Positions 56,445 to 64,000 of a stretch of DNA of 64,000 bases are shown here, piece by piece. The notes under the pieces are model-generated. The model saw only the letters and a list, made by a program, of their open reading frames with translations, did not search any database and was not told the DNA's origin. Origin of the DNA: Flavobacterium faecale. Lineage in GTDB: Bacteria; Bacteroidota; Bacteroidia; Flavobacteriales; Flavobacteriaceae. The stretch lies in contig NZ_CP020918.1 of NCBI RefSeq assembly GCF_003076455.1, forward strand, positions 3,012,001 through 3,076,000. Reading direction: 5' to 3'. Position 1 is the first letter of the stretch. Each line of letters starts with the position of its first letter. The position numbers and the translations under genes were made by a program.

Positions 56445-57563
56445 ATGAAAAAAGAATTTAAAAAAGGGTTTTACTTCAAGCAATATACAGCGCCAACGCA
56501 ATCTCCTTTTGACAAGCTTTTTGGTATTTTCAAAGAATTGATAACTCATACATCTGGTGATTTTGACGAAGCAATCAGTTGGCTACGGGAATTGGATGTT
56601 GAGTACAAATTAACCGATGAAAATTATACCATTGATGATTTTATCGAAGACTTAAAGAAGAAAGGATATATTAAGGACGAAGTGAAGGAAGATGGCTCAG
56701 GAGGTTTGGGGATAACAGCCAAAACAGAACGAGCTATTAGACAGCAAGCTTTGGATCAGATATTTGGCAATTTAAAAAAATCAGGCTCTGGAAATCACAA
56801 AACCAAACATTCTGGCCTAGGTGATGAACATACTGGAGAGTTGCGTGCGTTTCATTTTGGAGACGGCTTAGAGAAAATTTCGTTAACGGAGAGTTTGCGA
56901 AATGCACAAATCAACAATGGTATTGGAGATTTTATGCTTACCGAAAATGATTTGGTTGTAGAAGATTCTCAGCATAAATCGCAAATGAGTACGGTGTTGA
57001 TGATCGACATTAGCCACAGTATGATATTGTACGGAGAGGATCGTATCACGCCAGCAAAGAAGGTTGCAATGGCACTAGCCGAGTTAATTACAACGCGTTA
57101 TCCTAAGGACACTTTAGAAATTTTGGTATTTGGTAATGATGCTTGGCCGATAGCCATCAAAGATTTACCGTATTTAAAAGTAGGGCCTTATCATACCAAT
57201 ACGGTAGCAGGCCTCCAATTGGCCATGGATATGTTGCGTAGAAAACGAAATACCAACAAGCAAATCTTCATGATTACAGATGGTAAGCCAAGTTGCATAC
57301 GTGAACGCGATGGCTCTTATTATATGAACAGTAATGGTCTAGATGATTATATTGTTGACAAATGCTATACGCAAGCACAGCAAGCTCGAAAACTGCATAT
57401 TCCGATTACGACTTTCATGATTGCTAGTGATCCTTATCTTCAAAAATTTGTAAATAAATTTACAGAAGCAAACCAGGGAAAAGCATTCTACACCGGATTA
57501 AAAGGATTGGGTGAAATGATTTTTGAGGATTATGAAACGAACCGAAAAAAACGTGTGAAATAG
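56445..57563 (+). CDS. vWA-domain protein, partner of the MoxR-type ATPase
   Basis: 372 aa. The first ~175 residues are helical and charged, with HSGLGDEHTGELRAFHFGDG; residues 180-370 form a von Willebrand A domain with MIDAS motif D188-I-S190-H-S192 and the ITDGKPS loop. No signal peptide or membrane helix, so it is cytosolic. Such vWA proteins work as metal-dependent adaptors for MoxR/chelatase-type AAA+ ATPases, and one is encoded 88 nt downstream. The target is unknown. Confidence 0.92.
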   Translation: MKKEFKKGFYFKQYTAPTQSPFDKLFGIFKELITHTSGDFDEAISWLRELDVEYKLTDENYTIDDFIEDLKKKGYIKDEVKEDGSGGLGITAKTERAIRQQALDQIFGNLKKSGSGNHKTKHSGLGDEHTGELRAFHFGDGLEKISLTESLRNAQINNGIGDFMLTENDLVVEDSQHKSQMSTVLMIDISHSMILYGEDRITPAKKVAMALAELITTRYPKDTLEILVFGNDAWPIAIKDLPYLKVGPYHTNTVAGLQLAMDMLRRKRNTNKQIFMITDGKPSCIRERDGSYYMNSNGLDDYIVDKCYTQAQQARKLHIPITTFMIASDPYLQKFVNKFTEANQGKAFYTGLKGLGEMIFEDYETNRKKRVK

Positions 57564-57651
57564 TATTCAGAAATCAAACTTCAATTTTAAAAATAAATAA
57601 AAACTTAGCAACTTTGGATCTAAGTAATTTAGTAATTACAGAAAAAAAAAC

Positions 57652-59115
57652 ATGAACATAGAAAATATAAAAACAGTAGGAGAATTAAAAGCTTCTGGAT
57701 ACCAATCAAAGTCGGTTAAGGATGAATTACGCGCAAATCTAATTGCGAAATTAAAAACCGGTAAACCAACATTTGAAGGAGTTCATGGTTTTGAAAACAC
57801 CGTAATTCCAGAACTTGAGCGAGCAATTTTGTCTCGTCACAACATCAATTTCTTAGGGCTTCGTGGACAAGCGAAAACAAGATTGGCTCGTAAAATGGTA
57901 GAGTTATTAGATGAATATATTCCGTTTGTAACGGGTTCAGAAATTAATGATGATCCGTTAAAACCAATTTCTAGATATTCTCAAGATTTATTTGCCGAGC
58001 AAGGTGATAATACACCAATATCTTGGTTGCACCGTAGTGATCGCTTCTCTGAAAAGTTAGCGACGCCAGATGTAACCGTAGCCGATTTGATTGGAGATGT
58101 TGATCCTATTAAGGCTGCGAATTTAAAATTATCATACGCTGATGATCGCGTAATACACTTCGGAATGATTCCTAGAGCCAACCGTTGTATTTTTGTGATC
58201 AATGAATTACCCGATTTACAAGCGCGTATACAAGTGGCTTTGTTCAATATTTTGCAAGAAGGAGATATTCAAATTCGTGGGTTCAAGCTGCGTATGCCTT
58301 TGGATTTGCAATTCATATTTACAGCAAACCCAGAGGATTATACCAATCGTGGAAGTATAGTTACTCCGTTAAAAGACCGTATTGGCTCACAAATTTTAAC
58401 GCATTATCCAGAATCTGTAGCAATTGCTAGAACTATTACCGAGCAAGAAGCAAAACTAGATGCATTACAAACAGAAACAGTAAAAGTGCCATCATTAGCC
58501 AAAGATTTATTAGAACAAATAGGTTTTGAAGCTAGAGATAGTGAATATGTGGATTACAAAAGTGGAGTGAGTGCTCGTATGAGCATTACTGCCTACGAGA
58601 ATTTGTTGAGCACAGCCGAAAGAAGAGCTTTGCTAAATGGCGAAGAGTCGACTACGGTTCGTTTGTCTGATTTTATGGGAGTCATTCCTGCTATTACCGG
58701 AAAAGTAGAGCTTGTGTATGAGGGCGAGCAGGAGGGAGCAGCATTTGTAGCGCAGCAGCTTTTAGGGTCTGCAATACGTACTTTGTTTCCAATGTACTTT
58801 CCTAAAATTGAAAAATTAGAGAAGCCAAACGAAAAAACAACTTATACCGATTTGATCGAATGGTTTTTTGCCGAAAGTGGTTTCGAATTATTGGATGACA
58901 CCACCGATGAAGAGTACAAAACAATTTTGAACGCTATTGTGCCTTTAGAAATTTTGCTTAAAAAACACCAACCTGATTTAGCACCAGAAGATCATTTGTT
59001 CATGAAAGAATTTATTTTGTGGGCGATGGTTGAATATAAAAAATTAAGTAAAGACCGTATTGCAACAGGATACCAATTCAAAGATATTTACGGTAGCTAC
59101 ATCAGTAAATTGTAG
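57652..59115 (+). CDS. MoxR/Mg-chelatase-type AAA+ ATPase
   Basis: 487 aa with a P-loop GLRGQAKT (69-76) that is G-x-x-G-x-x-K-T with unusual R and Q, and a Walker B CIFVINE (179-185) using asparagine before the catalytic glutamate. FTANPEDYTNRGSIVTPLKD is the sensor 1/arginine-finger stretch; a C-terminal lid domain follows. It is related to BchI/MoxR chaperone ATPases and should act with the upstream vWA protein to remodel or metallate a target. No chelatase large subunit or cobalamin/chlorophyll genes are nearby. Confidence 0.92.
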   Translation: MNIENIKTVGELKASGYQSKSVKDELRANLIAKLKTGKPTFEGVHGFENTVIPELERAILSRHNINFLGLRGQAKTRLARKMVELLDEYIPFVTGSEINDDPLKPISRYSQDLFAEQGDNTPISWLHRSDRFSEKLATPDVTVADLIGDVDPIKAANLKLSYADDRVIHFGMIPRANRCIFVINELPDLQARIQVALFNILQEGDIQIRGFKLRMPLDLQFIFTANPEDYTNRGSIVTPLKDRIGSQILTHYPESVAIARTITEQEAKLDALQTETVKVPSLAKDLLEQIGFEARDSEYVDYKSGVSARMSITAYENLLSTAERRALLNGEESTTVRLSDFMGVIPAITGKVELVYEGEQEGAAFVAQQLLGSAIRTLFPMYFPKIEKLEKPNEKTTYTDLIEWFFAESGFELLDDTTDEEYKTILNAIVPLEILLKKHQPDLAPEDHLFMKEFILWAMVEYKKLSKDRIATGYQFKDIYGSYISKL

Positions 59116-59149
59116 TACGAAGAATTTAATTGTTTGTTTTTATTTTACC

Positions 59150-59188
59150 AAAAAACCTGATACAGTTTGCGCTGTATCAGGTTTTTTT
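59150..59188. terminator. Bidirectional terminator between the MoxR gene and lpxD
   Basis: AAAAACCTGATACAG pairs with CTGTATCAGGTTTTT around TTTGCG, with A and T arms giving a T tail on both strands. Confidence 0.9.
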
Positions 59189-59210
59189 ATGAATTTGAAT
59201 GAATCGTTAT

Positions 59211-60215
59211 TTATGATTTACATTTTGAGTCGTTTACTAATCGTTTTAAGATAGCCCATTGTTTCAAAGCATCACGTGCTTCAACGGCAGGATATCCAAG
59301 CATTGTTTTTCCTGCAGCAATATCACCAGTAACTCCTGATCCTGCACCTACAGTGGCACCATCACCAATAGTAGTATGGTCTTTTATCGAAGCACTACCA
59401 CCAATTATGACTCCGTTTCCTAGCGTTACAGAACCGGCCAAACCTGAATTTCCGGCCATGATACAAAAACGTCCCAATTTACTGTTGTGGCCTATTTGAA
59501 CTAAATTATCTATTTTACAACCATCTCCTAATACGGTAGAACTAAATTTACCACGGTCTATACAAGTGTTAGCACCTATTTCAACGTTGTTTCCGATAAT
59601 TACATTTCCGATTTGAGGAATTTTTACCAAACCTCTTTCTGGACAAGGTCTAAAACCAAATCCATCTGCACCAATTGTTGCATTTGGATGTATAATACAA
59701 TGGTGACCAATATGGCAACGTTCTCTAACTACAGCGCCAGACCAAATTACAGTATCATTCCCAATTGTTGAATCGTCTAGGATGGTCACATTTGGATAAA
59801 TAGTGCTATTTTCTCCAATGGTCACATTTGGTCCAATATAACAACCAGCACCAATTTTGGCACCGTTTGAAATCACTGCGGTCTTATCTACAACTGCAGT
59901 GGGGTGGATTGCTACTTCAAAAGCAGGCATCGGTGAAGCAAAAAGTTCTAAAACTTGCGACATGGCTAAGTCTGCATTTTTTACTTTGATAAAAGCTCTG
60001 TTATCTCCAGGTTCGATAGTTATATCTTGGTTTACTACGGCAGCACAAGCATTTGAAGAAGCCCATAACTTTTCGTATTTTAGAGATCCTATAAATGATA
60101 TTTCTGTGTTTGTAGCTACCTCAAGTTGTTCGGGAGCAGTAATATTTTGATTTGTATTTCCAAGGATTTCACCTTTTAGTACTTCATTTATTTCTAAAAT
60201 AGAATAGCTTTTCAT
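59211..60215 (-). CDS. lpxD: UDP-3-O-acylglucosamine N-acyltransferase
   Basis: 334 aa, third step of lipid A synthesis. N-terminal uridine-binding domain (1-100), then left-handed beta-helix hexapeptide repeats (VVDKTAVISNGAKIGAGCYI and onward) with the catalytic His in IGHNSKLGRFCIMAGNSGLA, and a short C-terminal helix (EARDALKQWAILKRLVNDSK). Its pathway partners lpxA and lpxC are not in the window. A shared terminator lies downstream. Confidence 0.95.
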   Translation of the reverse strand: MKSYSILEINEVLKGEILGNTNQNITAPEQLEVATNTEISFIGSLKYEKLWASSNACAAVVNQDITIEPGDNRAFIKVKNADLAMSQVLELFASPMPAFEVAIHPTAVVDKTAVISNGAKIGAGCYIGPNVTIGENSTIYPNVTILDDSTIGNDTVIWSGAVVRERCHIGHHCIIHPNATIGADGFGFRPCPERGLVKIPQIGNVIIGNNVEIGANTCIDRGKFSSTVLGDGCKIDNLVQIGHNSKLGRFCIMAGNSGLAGSVTLGNGVIIGGSASIKDHTTIGDGATVGAGSGVTGDIAAGKTMLGYPAVEARDALKQWAILKRLVNDSKCKS

Positions 60216-60351
60216 AGTTTGTTGGTTATATTATTCAAATAAAGTGATTTACTATTGCTATTCCTAATCAAAATTAAATTTCATCGCAAGAATTAACATT
60301 AAAATAAAAAAACAATGACAAAATCTATTTAAATCTGTTAATTTTATAAAT

Positions 60352-60388
60352 AAAAAACCTTTCTAAAACGGGTTTAGAAAGGTTTTAT
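60352..60388 (-). terminator. Terminator of prfB
   Basis: AAAACCTTTCTAAA pairs with TTTAGAAAGGTTTT around ACGGG; on the minus strand it is followed by T's. It lies 20 nt beyond the prfB stop. Confidence 0.85.
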
Positions 60389-60407
60389 TATCGAATGAAC
60401 AGTAATT

Positions 60408-61506
60408 CTACTCTTCTTCTTTTTGTCCCATCATCATGAGATATGCTTTTAAAAATTCGTCAATCTCTCCGTTCATAACTGCATCAACGTTGCTAGACTC
60501 ATAGCCAGTACGAACATCTTTGACCAACTTATAAGGTTGCATCACGTAATTTCGAATTTGAGAACCCCATTCGATTTTCATCTTACCGGCTTCGATATCG
60601 TTACGTTGCTCAAGCTGTTTTTTTAACTCTATTTCGTATAACTGTGATCGTAGCATTTGCATTGCTCTACTACGGTTGTCATGCTGTGATCGGGTTTCTG
60701 AACATTGAATCTGGATTCCGGATGGTTTGTGTACCAATTGAACCTTAGTTTCTACTTTATTTACATTTTGACCACCTGCACCACTAGAGCGTGCTGTTGT
60801 GATTTCAATATCAGCAGGATTAATTTCGATTTCGATTGTATCATCTACCAAAGGGTATACATAAACAGATACAAATGAGGTATGTCTTTTGGCATTGCTG
60901 TCAAATGGAGAAATACGCACCAATCGGTGTACACCATTTTCACCTTTTAGATATCCAAAAGAATAATCTCCTTCAATTTCGAGAGTAACTGTTTTGATTC
61001 CAGCCGCATCTCCTTTTTGAAAGTTAAGTTCTTTTATTTTGTATCCACTTTTTTCGGCCCACATCATGTACATACGCATGAGCATCTCTGCCCAGTCACA
61101 ACTTTCAGTTCCACCAGCACCAGCAGTAATTTGAATGACAGCACTCAAAGAGTCACCTTCATCAGAGAGCATGTTCTTGAATTCGATCGATTCAATATGA
61201 TGTTCCGTTTTTAAATACTGTGCATCAAGTTCTTCAGGAGTGTATTCACCTTCACGATAAAACTCATAAGCGATCTGCAATTCATCGGTATATTCGATGG
61301 CTTTGTTGTAGTCTTCAATCCATTTCTTTTTGGATGTCAGGTTCTTAACAATAAGTTCTGCTTCTTTGGCGTTGTTCCAAAAGTCGGGTGCAAAAGTCTT
61401 CTCTTCTTCGTTGGCAATTTCGATTAATTTAGCATCAACGTCAAAGATACCTCCTCAACGCACCAAGGCGCTCTACAATACCTTTTATTTGTTCGGTAGT
61501 TGTCAT
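60408..61506 (-). CDS. prfB: Peptide chain release factor 2, programmed +1 frameshift
   Basis: RF2 ends translation at UGA and UAA. The gene has two overlapping frames: 61506-61444 encodes [21 protein letters not shown], then the in-frame stop TGA at 61443-61441; shifting +1 at CTT|T continues with [17 protein letters not shown] to the stop at 60408. The total is 365 aa, the same as E. coli RF2. The site reads AGG AGG TAT CTT TGA C, with an anti-SD-binding AGGAGG 3 nt before the slippery CTT. RF2 tripeptide SPF ([12 protein letters not shown]) and GGQ ([12 protein letters not shown]) are intact. The two frames are one gene, not a pseudogene. Confidence 0.97.
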
Positions 61507-61527
61507 AAAATTTGTAATTTTGTACGA

Positions 61528-61557
61528 CAAAAATATAAAAAAATAGCAAAGACGCAA
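61528..61557 (-). promoter_or_regulatory. Bacteroidota promoter of prfB
   Basis: On the minus strand, -33 TTG (61557-61555) and -7 TATTTTTG (61535-61528) are 19 bp apart. The start codon follows 21 nt later. Confidence 0.7.
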
Positions 61558-61594
61558 GCCATAGCTTGTGGGTATTTGATCATAAAATAAAGAT

Positions 61595-62620
61595 ATGGAT
61601 ATAAACTTGGTTAGTGACACAGTCACCAAGCCCAATTTCGAGATGCTAGAGTGTATGTTTAATGCTCAAGTAGGCGATGATGTTTACAAGCAAGACCCTA
61701 CTGTGATAGAGCTTGAAGCTACTGTGGCACAAATATTTGGCATGGAAGCCGCTTTGTTTTTTCCATCGGGAACAATGGCCAATCAAACAGCCATTAAATT
61801 ACATACCAACCCAGGCGAGCAAGTGATTGCCGACAAAACCTCACATGTGTATTTGTACGAGGGTGGAGGAGCTTCTTTTAATAGTGGCGTCTCTTTTTCT
61901 TTGATAGATGGTAATCGCGGAATGATAACCGCAGAGCAGGTGGCGCAACATATTAATGATCCCGAATTTTATCACAGTCCTCTCACGAGTTTGGTTTGTG
62001 TAGAAAACACCACAAACAAAGGTGGAGGTGCTTGTTATGATATTGCCGAATTGCAAAAGATAAAAGCCGTTTGTGATGCTAATAATTTAAAGTTTCATAT
62101 GGATGGTGCTCGTATTTGGAATGCTTTGATGGCCAAGAAACAAAATCCAAAATTGTTCGGACAATTGTTCGATACTATATCTGTTTGTTTATCCAAAGGT
62201 TTGGGAGCTCCTGTAGGTTCGGTATTATTGGGTGACAAAGCTACAATTCACAGGGCTTTGCGTGTTCGAAAAATGTTGGGTGGCGGTATGCGTCAAGCAG
62301 GATATTTGGCAGCAGCCGGTTTGTATGCTTTAGAAAATAATATTTCGAAACTAGTCGAAGACCACCGACGTGCAAATGAGTTGGCACAATCGCTAAGAAA
62401 AACATCTTGGGTAGATCAAATTGCTCCTGTGGAAACAAATATTGTGATTTTTACCATAAAACCGCAATATACAGAGAAGGTAGTGATGGAAAAATTGAAA
62501 CAAAAAAATATTTACATCAGTTCAATGGGACAAGGCAAATTAAGGTTGGTTACCCATTTGGATTATCGTGAGGTGATGCATAATTATGTGCTAGAAGCCT
62601 TAGAAAAACTAGTCATTTAA
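61595..62620 (+). CDS. ltaE: Low-specificity L-threonine aldolase
   Basis: A 341-aa PLP enzyme of fold type I cleaving L-threonine/allo-threonine to glycine and acetaldehyde. PLP lysine lies in SVCLSKGLGAPVGSVL; other motifs are LVSDTVTKPNFEML, GDDVYKQDPTVIELE, ALFFPSGTMANQTAI and FHMDGARIWNAL. It is divergent from prfB, with an 88-nt spacer, and monocistronic with a shared terminator. Confidence 0.93.
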   Translation: MDINLVSDTVTKPNFEMLECMFNAQVGDDVYKQDPTVIELEATVAQIFGMEAALFFPSGTMANQTAIKLHTNPGEQVIADKTSHVYLYEGGGASFNSGVSFSLIDGNRGMITAEQVAQHINDPEFYHSPLTSLVCVENTTNKGGGACYDIAELQKIKAVCDANNLKFHMDGARIWNALMAKKQNPKLFGQLFDTISVCLSKGLGAPVGSVLLGDKATIHRALRVRKMLGGGMRQAGYLAAAGLYALENNISKLVEDHRRANELAQSLRKTSWVDQIAPVETNIVIFTIKPQYTEKVVMEKLKQKNIYISSMGQGKLRLVTHLDYREVMHNYVLEALEKLVI

Positions 62621-62626
62621 AGACAT

Positions 62627-62663
62627 AAAAAAAGCATGAATTGATGCAATTCATGCTTTTTTT
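62627..62663. terminator. Bidirectional terminator between threonine aldolase and ybaB
   Basis: AAAAAAAGCATGAATTG pairs perfectly with CAATTCATGCTTTTTTT around ATG, giving T tails on both strands. Confidence 0.92.
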
Positions 62664-62679
62664 ATACTTAAATTTTGTT

Positions 62680-63000
62680 TTATTTGAACAAATTGTCCAT
62701 TCCTGGTATCATTGGCATGTCCATTTTGGCAACGGCATCCAATTCAGCTTCGTTTACTTTTGTAGCTTTTTCGATTGCTTTGTTAAGCACCATAATGATG
62801 TAATCTTCCAATTGTTCTTTATCTTCCAATAATTCATCAGCAATTGTTACGGCAGTAACTTTTCTGTTGGCAGTCATGGTTACTTTAAACAATCCGTCTG
62901 TACTTTGTTCATCAACAAGAACAGTATCCAATCTTTTTTTAGTTTCTTCTATTTTATTTTGGGTCTCTTTTAATTTACCCATCATTCCCATTAAATCCAT
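62680..63000 (-). CDS. ybaB: YbaB/EbfC-family nucleoid-associated protein
   Basis: 106 aa: N-terminal helix [20 protein letters not shown], central beta sheet [20 protein letters not shown] and C-terminal helix [20 protein letters not shown], then [13 protein letters not shown]. Known family members are dimeric DNA binders. It is usually near dnaX/recR in Proteobacteria, but not here. Confidence 0.93.
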   Translation of the reverse strand: MDLMGMMGKLKETQNKIEETKKRLDTVLVDEQSTDGLFKVTMTANRKVTAVTIADELLEDKEQLEDYIIMVLNKAIEKATKVNEAELDAVAKMDMPMIPGMDNLFK

Positions 63001-63101
63001 TTTTATATTTTTTGCAGTTTACTTAGCCAAAAATAATATATTCAGTTCAATACACAATGTTAAATTAGGTTAAAACAGCGTGTGAAGTCGATGTCTTGTC
63101 T

Positions 63102-63109
63102 TATTTTTG
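63102..63109 (+). promoter_or_regulatory. -7 element TATTTTTG upstream of the oligopeptidase gene
   Basis: TAnnTTTG match 34 nt before the ATG at 63144. Confidence 0.45.
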
Positions 63110-63143
63110 CCTCTGATCTCATCAAAAAATCGAAATCATACTT

Positions 63144-64000
63144 ATGATAAAAAATACAATTGCTCCAGTTGCAAAAATTATACCTACCACTTTAGAAAAA
63201 TTTTCAGATGTTCGAACCGATAATTATTTTTGGTTGAACAATAGAGAAAACCCAGAAGTAATTGATTATCTAAACAAAGAAAACGAGTATTATCAAGCTA
63301 TGACAGCCGATACTAAGGATTTTCAAAAGGATTTGTACGAGGAGATGAAGAGCCGAATCAAAGAAGATGACGAATCGGTACCTTATTTATACAACGGTTA
63401 TTACTACATCACTCGTTTTGAAACTGGGAAAGGTTATCCAATTTATGCTCGAAAAAAAGGGAGTCTTACTGCAGCTGAAGAAATCTTGTTTGATTGCAAT
63501 ATTTTAGCCGAAGGGCAAGCTTATTTCAAATTAAGCGGAATGAGCATCAGCCCAGATAATACACTTGCGTTGTTTAGCACCGATTGTGTAGGTAGACGAA
63601 TTTATACCATTCAAGTTAAAAACTTAGTCACAAACGAAATTCTAGCCGATAAAATAGAAAAAGTTACAGGCTCGGCAGTTTGGGCAAATGACAATTATAC
63701 TTTATTTTATTCTTCACAAGATGAAGTAACCTTGCGCTCTGACAAAATTTTTAAACACAAATTGGGCAGCAAGCAAGAGGACGATGTTTTGGTTTATTTC
63801 GAAAAAGACGATACTTATAATGTAGATATTGCAAAATCGAAATCAAGAAAATACCTTACCATTGAGTCAGGCAGTACGATGACCACAGAATATCGTATTT
63901 TGAATGCCGATACGCCAGATGGAAAATTCAAGATGTTCCAAAAAAGAAAAAGAGGCGTAGAGTATAGCGTCAATCATTATAAAAACAGTTTTTACATCAT
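63144..64000 (+). CDS. ptrB: Oligopeptidase B-like S9A serine peptidase, 3'-truncated by window edge
   Basis: Open from ATG 63144 (MIKNTIAPVAKIIPTTLEKF) to the right edge, ~285 residues of an expected ~680-700. The readable part is the N-terminal region and beta-propeller: RTDNYFWLNNRENPEVIDYL, YYYITRFETGKGYPIYARKK, FKLSGMSISPDNTLALFSTD and KVTGSAVWANDNYTLFYSSQ. The catalytic Ser-Asp-His domain lies outside the window. In the cytosol or periplasm such enzymes cleave short peptides after basic residues. There is no signal peptide visible. Confidence 0.9.
   Translation, partial: MIKNTIAPVAKIIPTTLEKFSDVRTDNYFWLNNRENPEVIDYLNKENEYYQAMTADTKDFQKDLYEEMKSRIKEDDESVPYLYNGYYYITRFETGKGYPIYARKKGSLTAAEEILFDCNILAEGQAYFKLSGMSISPDNTLALFSTDCVGRRIYTIQVKNLVTNEILADKIEKVTGSAVWANDNYTLFYSSQDEVTLRSDKIFKHKLGSKQEDDVLVYFEKDDTYNVDIAKSKSRKYLTIESGSTMTTEYRILNADTPDGKFKMFQKRKRGVEYSVNHYKNSFYI

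Noticed and set aside
61441..61635. A separate 64-aa minus-strand gene upstream of prfB
   Set aside because: Its last 21 codons ([21 protein letters not shown]) are the first exon-like frame of RF2, ending at the programmed UGA; the upstream part is intergenic.

Overview
The window looks like a chromosomal segment of a Flavobacteriia member of the Bacteroidota, most likely Flavobacterium or a close relative. The reasons are: low G+C in most genes; start regions with little Shine-Dalgarno sequence; repeated TAnnTTTG elements upstream of genes (the Bacteroidota -7 box, twice paired with a -33 TTG at 19 bp); menaquinone genes; KdsA and LpxD for LPS; lipoproteins and beta-barrel outer-membrane proteins; and families typical of the phylum (DUF1599, a BT_3928-like DoxX/thioredoxin fusion, split YeeE/YedE halves). 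No rRNA, tRNA or CRISPR array was seen.

Layout: 1-1435 is the 3' part of a ComM-like ATPase gene of higher G+C, followed by a repeat-rich gap. 1986-6067 is a very AT-rich three-gene minus-strand operon: Nudix hydrolase, then a 1146-residue PLD nuclease/SF2 helicase with a LexA-like S24 C-terminal domain, then a small acidic protein. This accessory island is the best candidate for an undescribed, defence-like system. 6.4-8.0 kb holds guaC and a GNAT gene, then a composite repeat block. 8.5-14.4 kb (minus) holds a pentapeptide-repeat protein, a glycogen synthase-like enzyme, a PAS histidine kinase, a barrel protein, kdsA and a lipoprotein. 14.6-19.5 kb holds the two-part YeeE/YedE transporter, clpS-prmA, a porin and tpiA. 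19.5-24.2 kb holds a thiol-redox/DoxX group, DUF1599, folP with a lipoprotein, and rlmH.

24.3-33.2 kb carries a ModF-like ABC ATPase, nadC, a YihY-type membrane protein, a DUF2147 protein, priA, a LytTR regulator and the rpsF-rpsR-rplI operon. 33.3-38 kb holds ligA, a GNAT protein, a small membrane protein and a CvfB-like S1 protein. 38.5-45 kb holds a membrane protein with a phospho-acceptor helix but no kinase domain, then menB-menA-(metallo-beta-lactamase-fold hydrolase)-(secreted TPR protein)-menC. 45-51.5 kb holds pcrA/uvrD, a YciO-type protein, a Bcr/CflA efflux pump, a DnaJ-KTSC fusion and small hypotheticals. 51.5-54.3 kb is a CHASE/PAS kinase with its single-domain receiver. 54.5-59.1 kb holds small proteins, a YchJ protein, a GYF_2 membrane protein and a vWA/MoxR-type ATPase pair. 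59.2-64 kb holds lpxD, prfB with a programmed +1 frameshift, a threonine aldolase, ybaB and the start of an oligopeptidase B gene.

The intergenic space is unusually structured. Three copies of a dispersed palindrome family share conserved flanks but have unrelated stems (1531-1643, 36901-37019, 42391-42508). A short CCCGA...TCGGG mini-palindrome is nested inside two of these and inside a separate tandem block at 7978-8480. A-rich tandem tracts sit directly before several start codons, and many operons end in long hairpins that often serve convergent genes.
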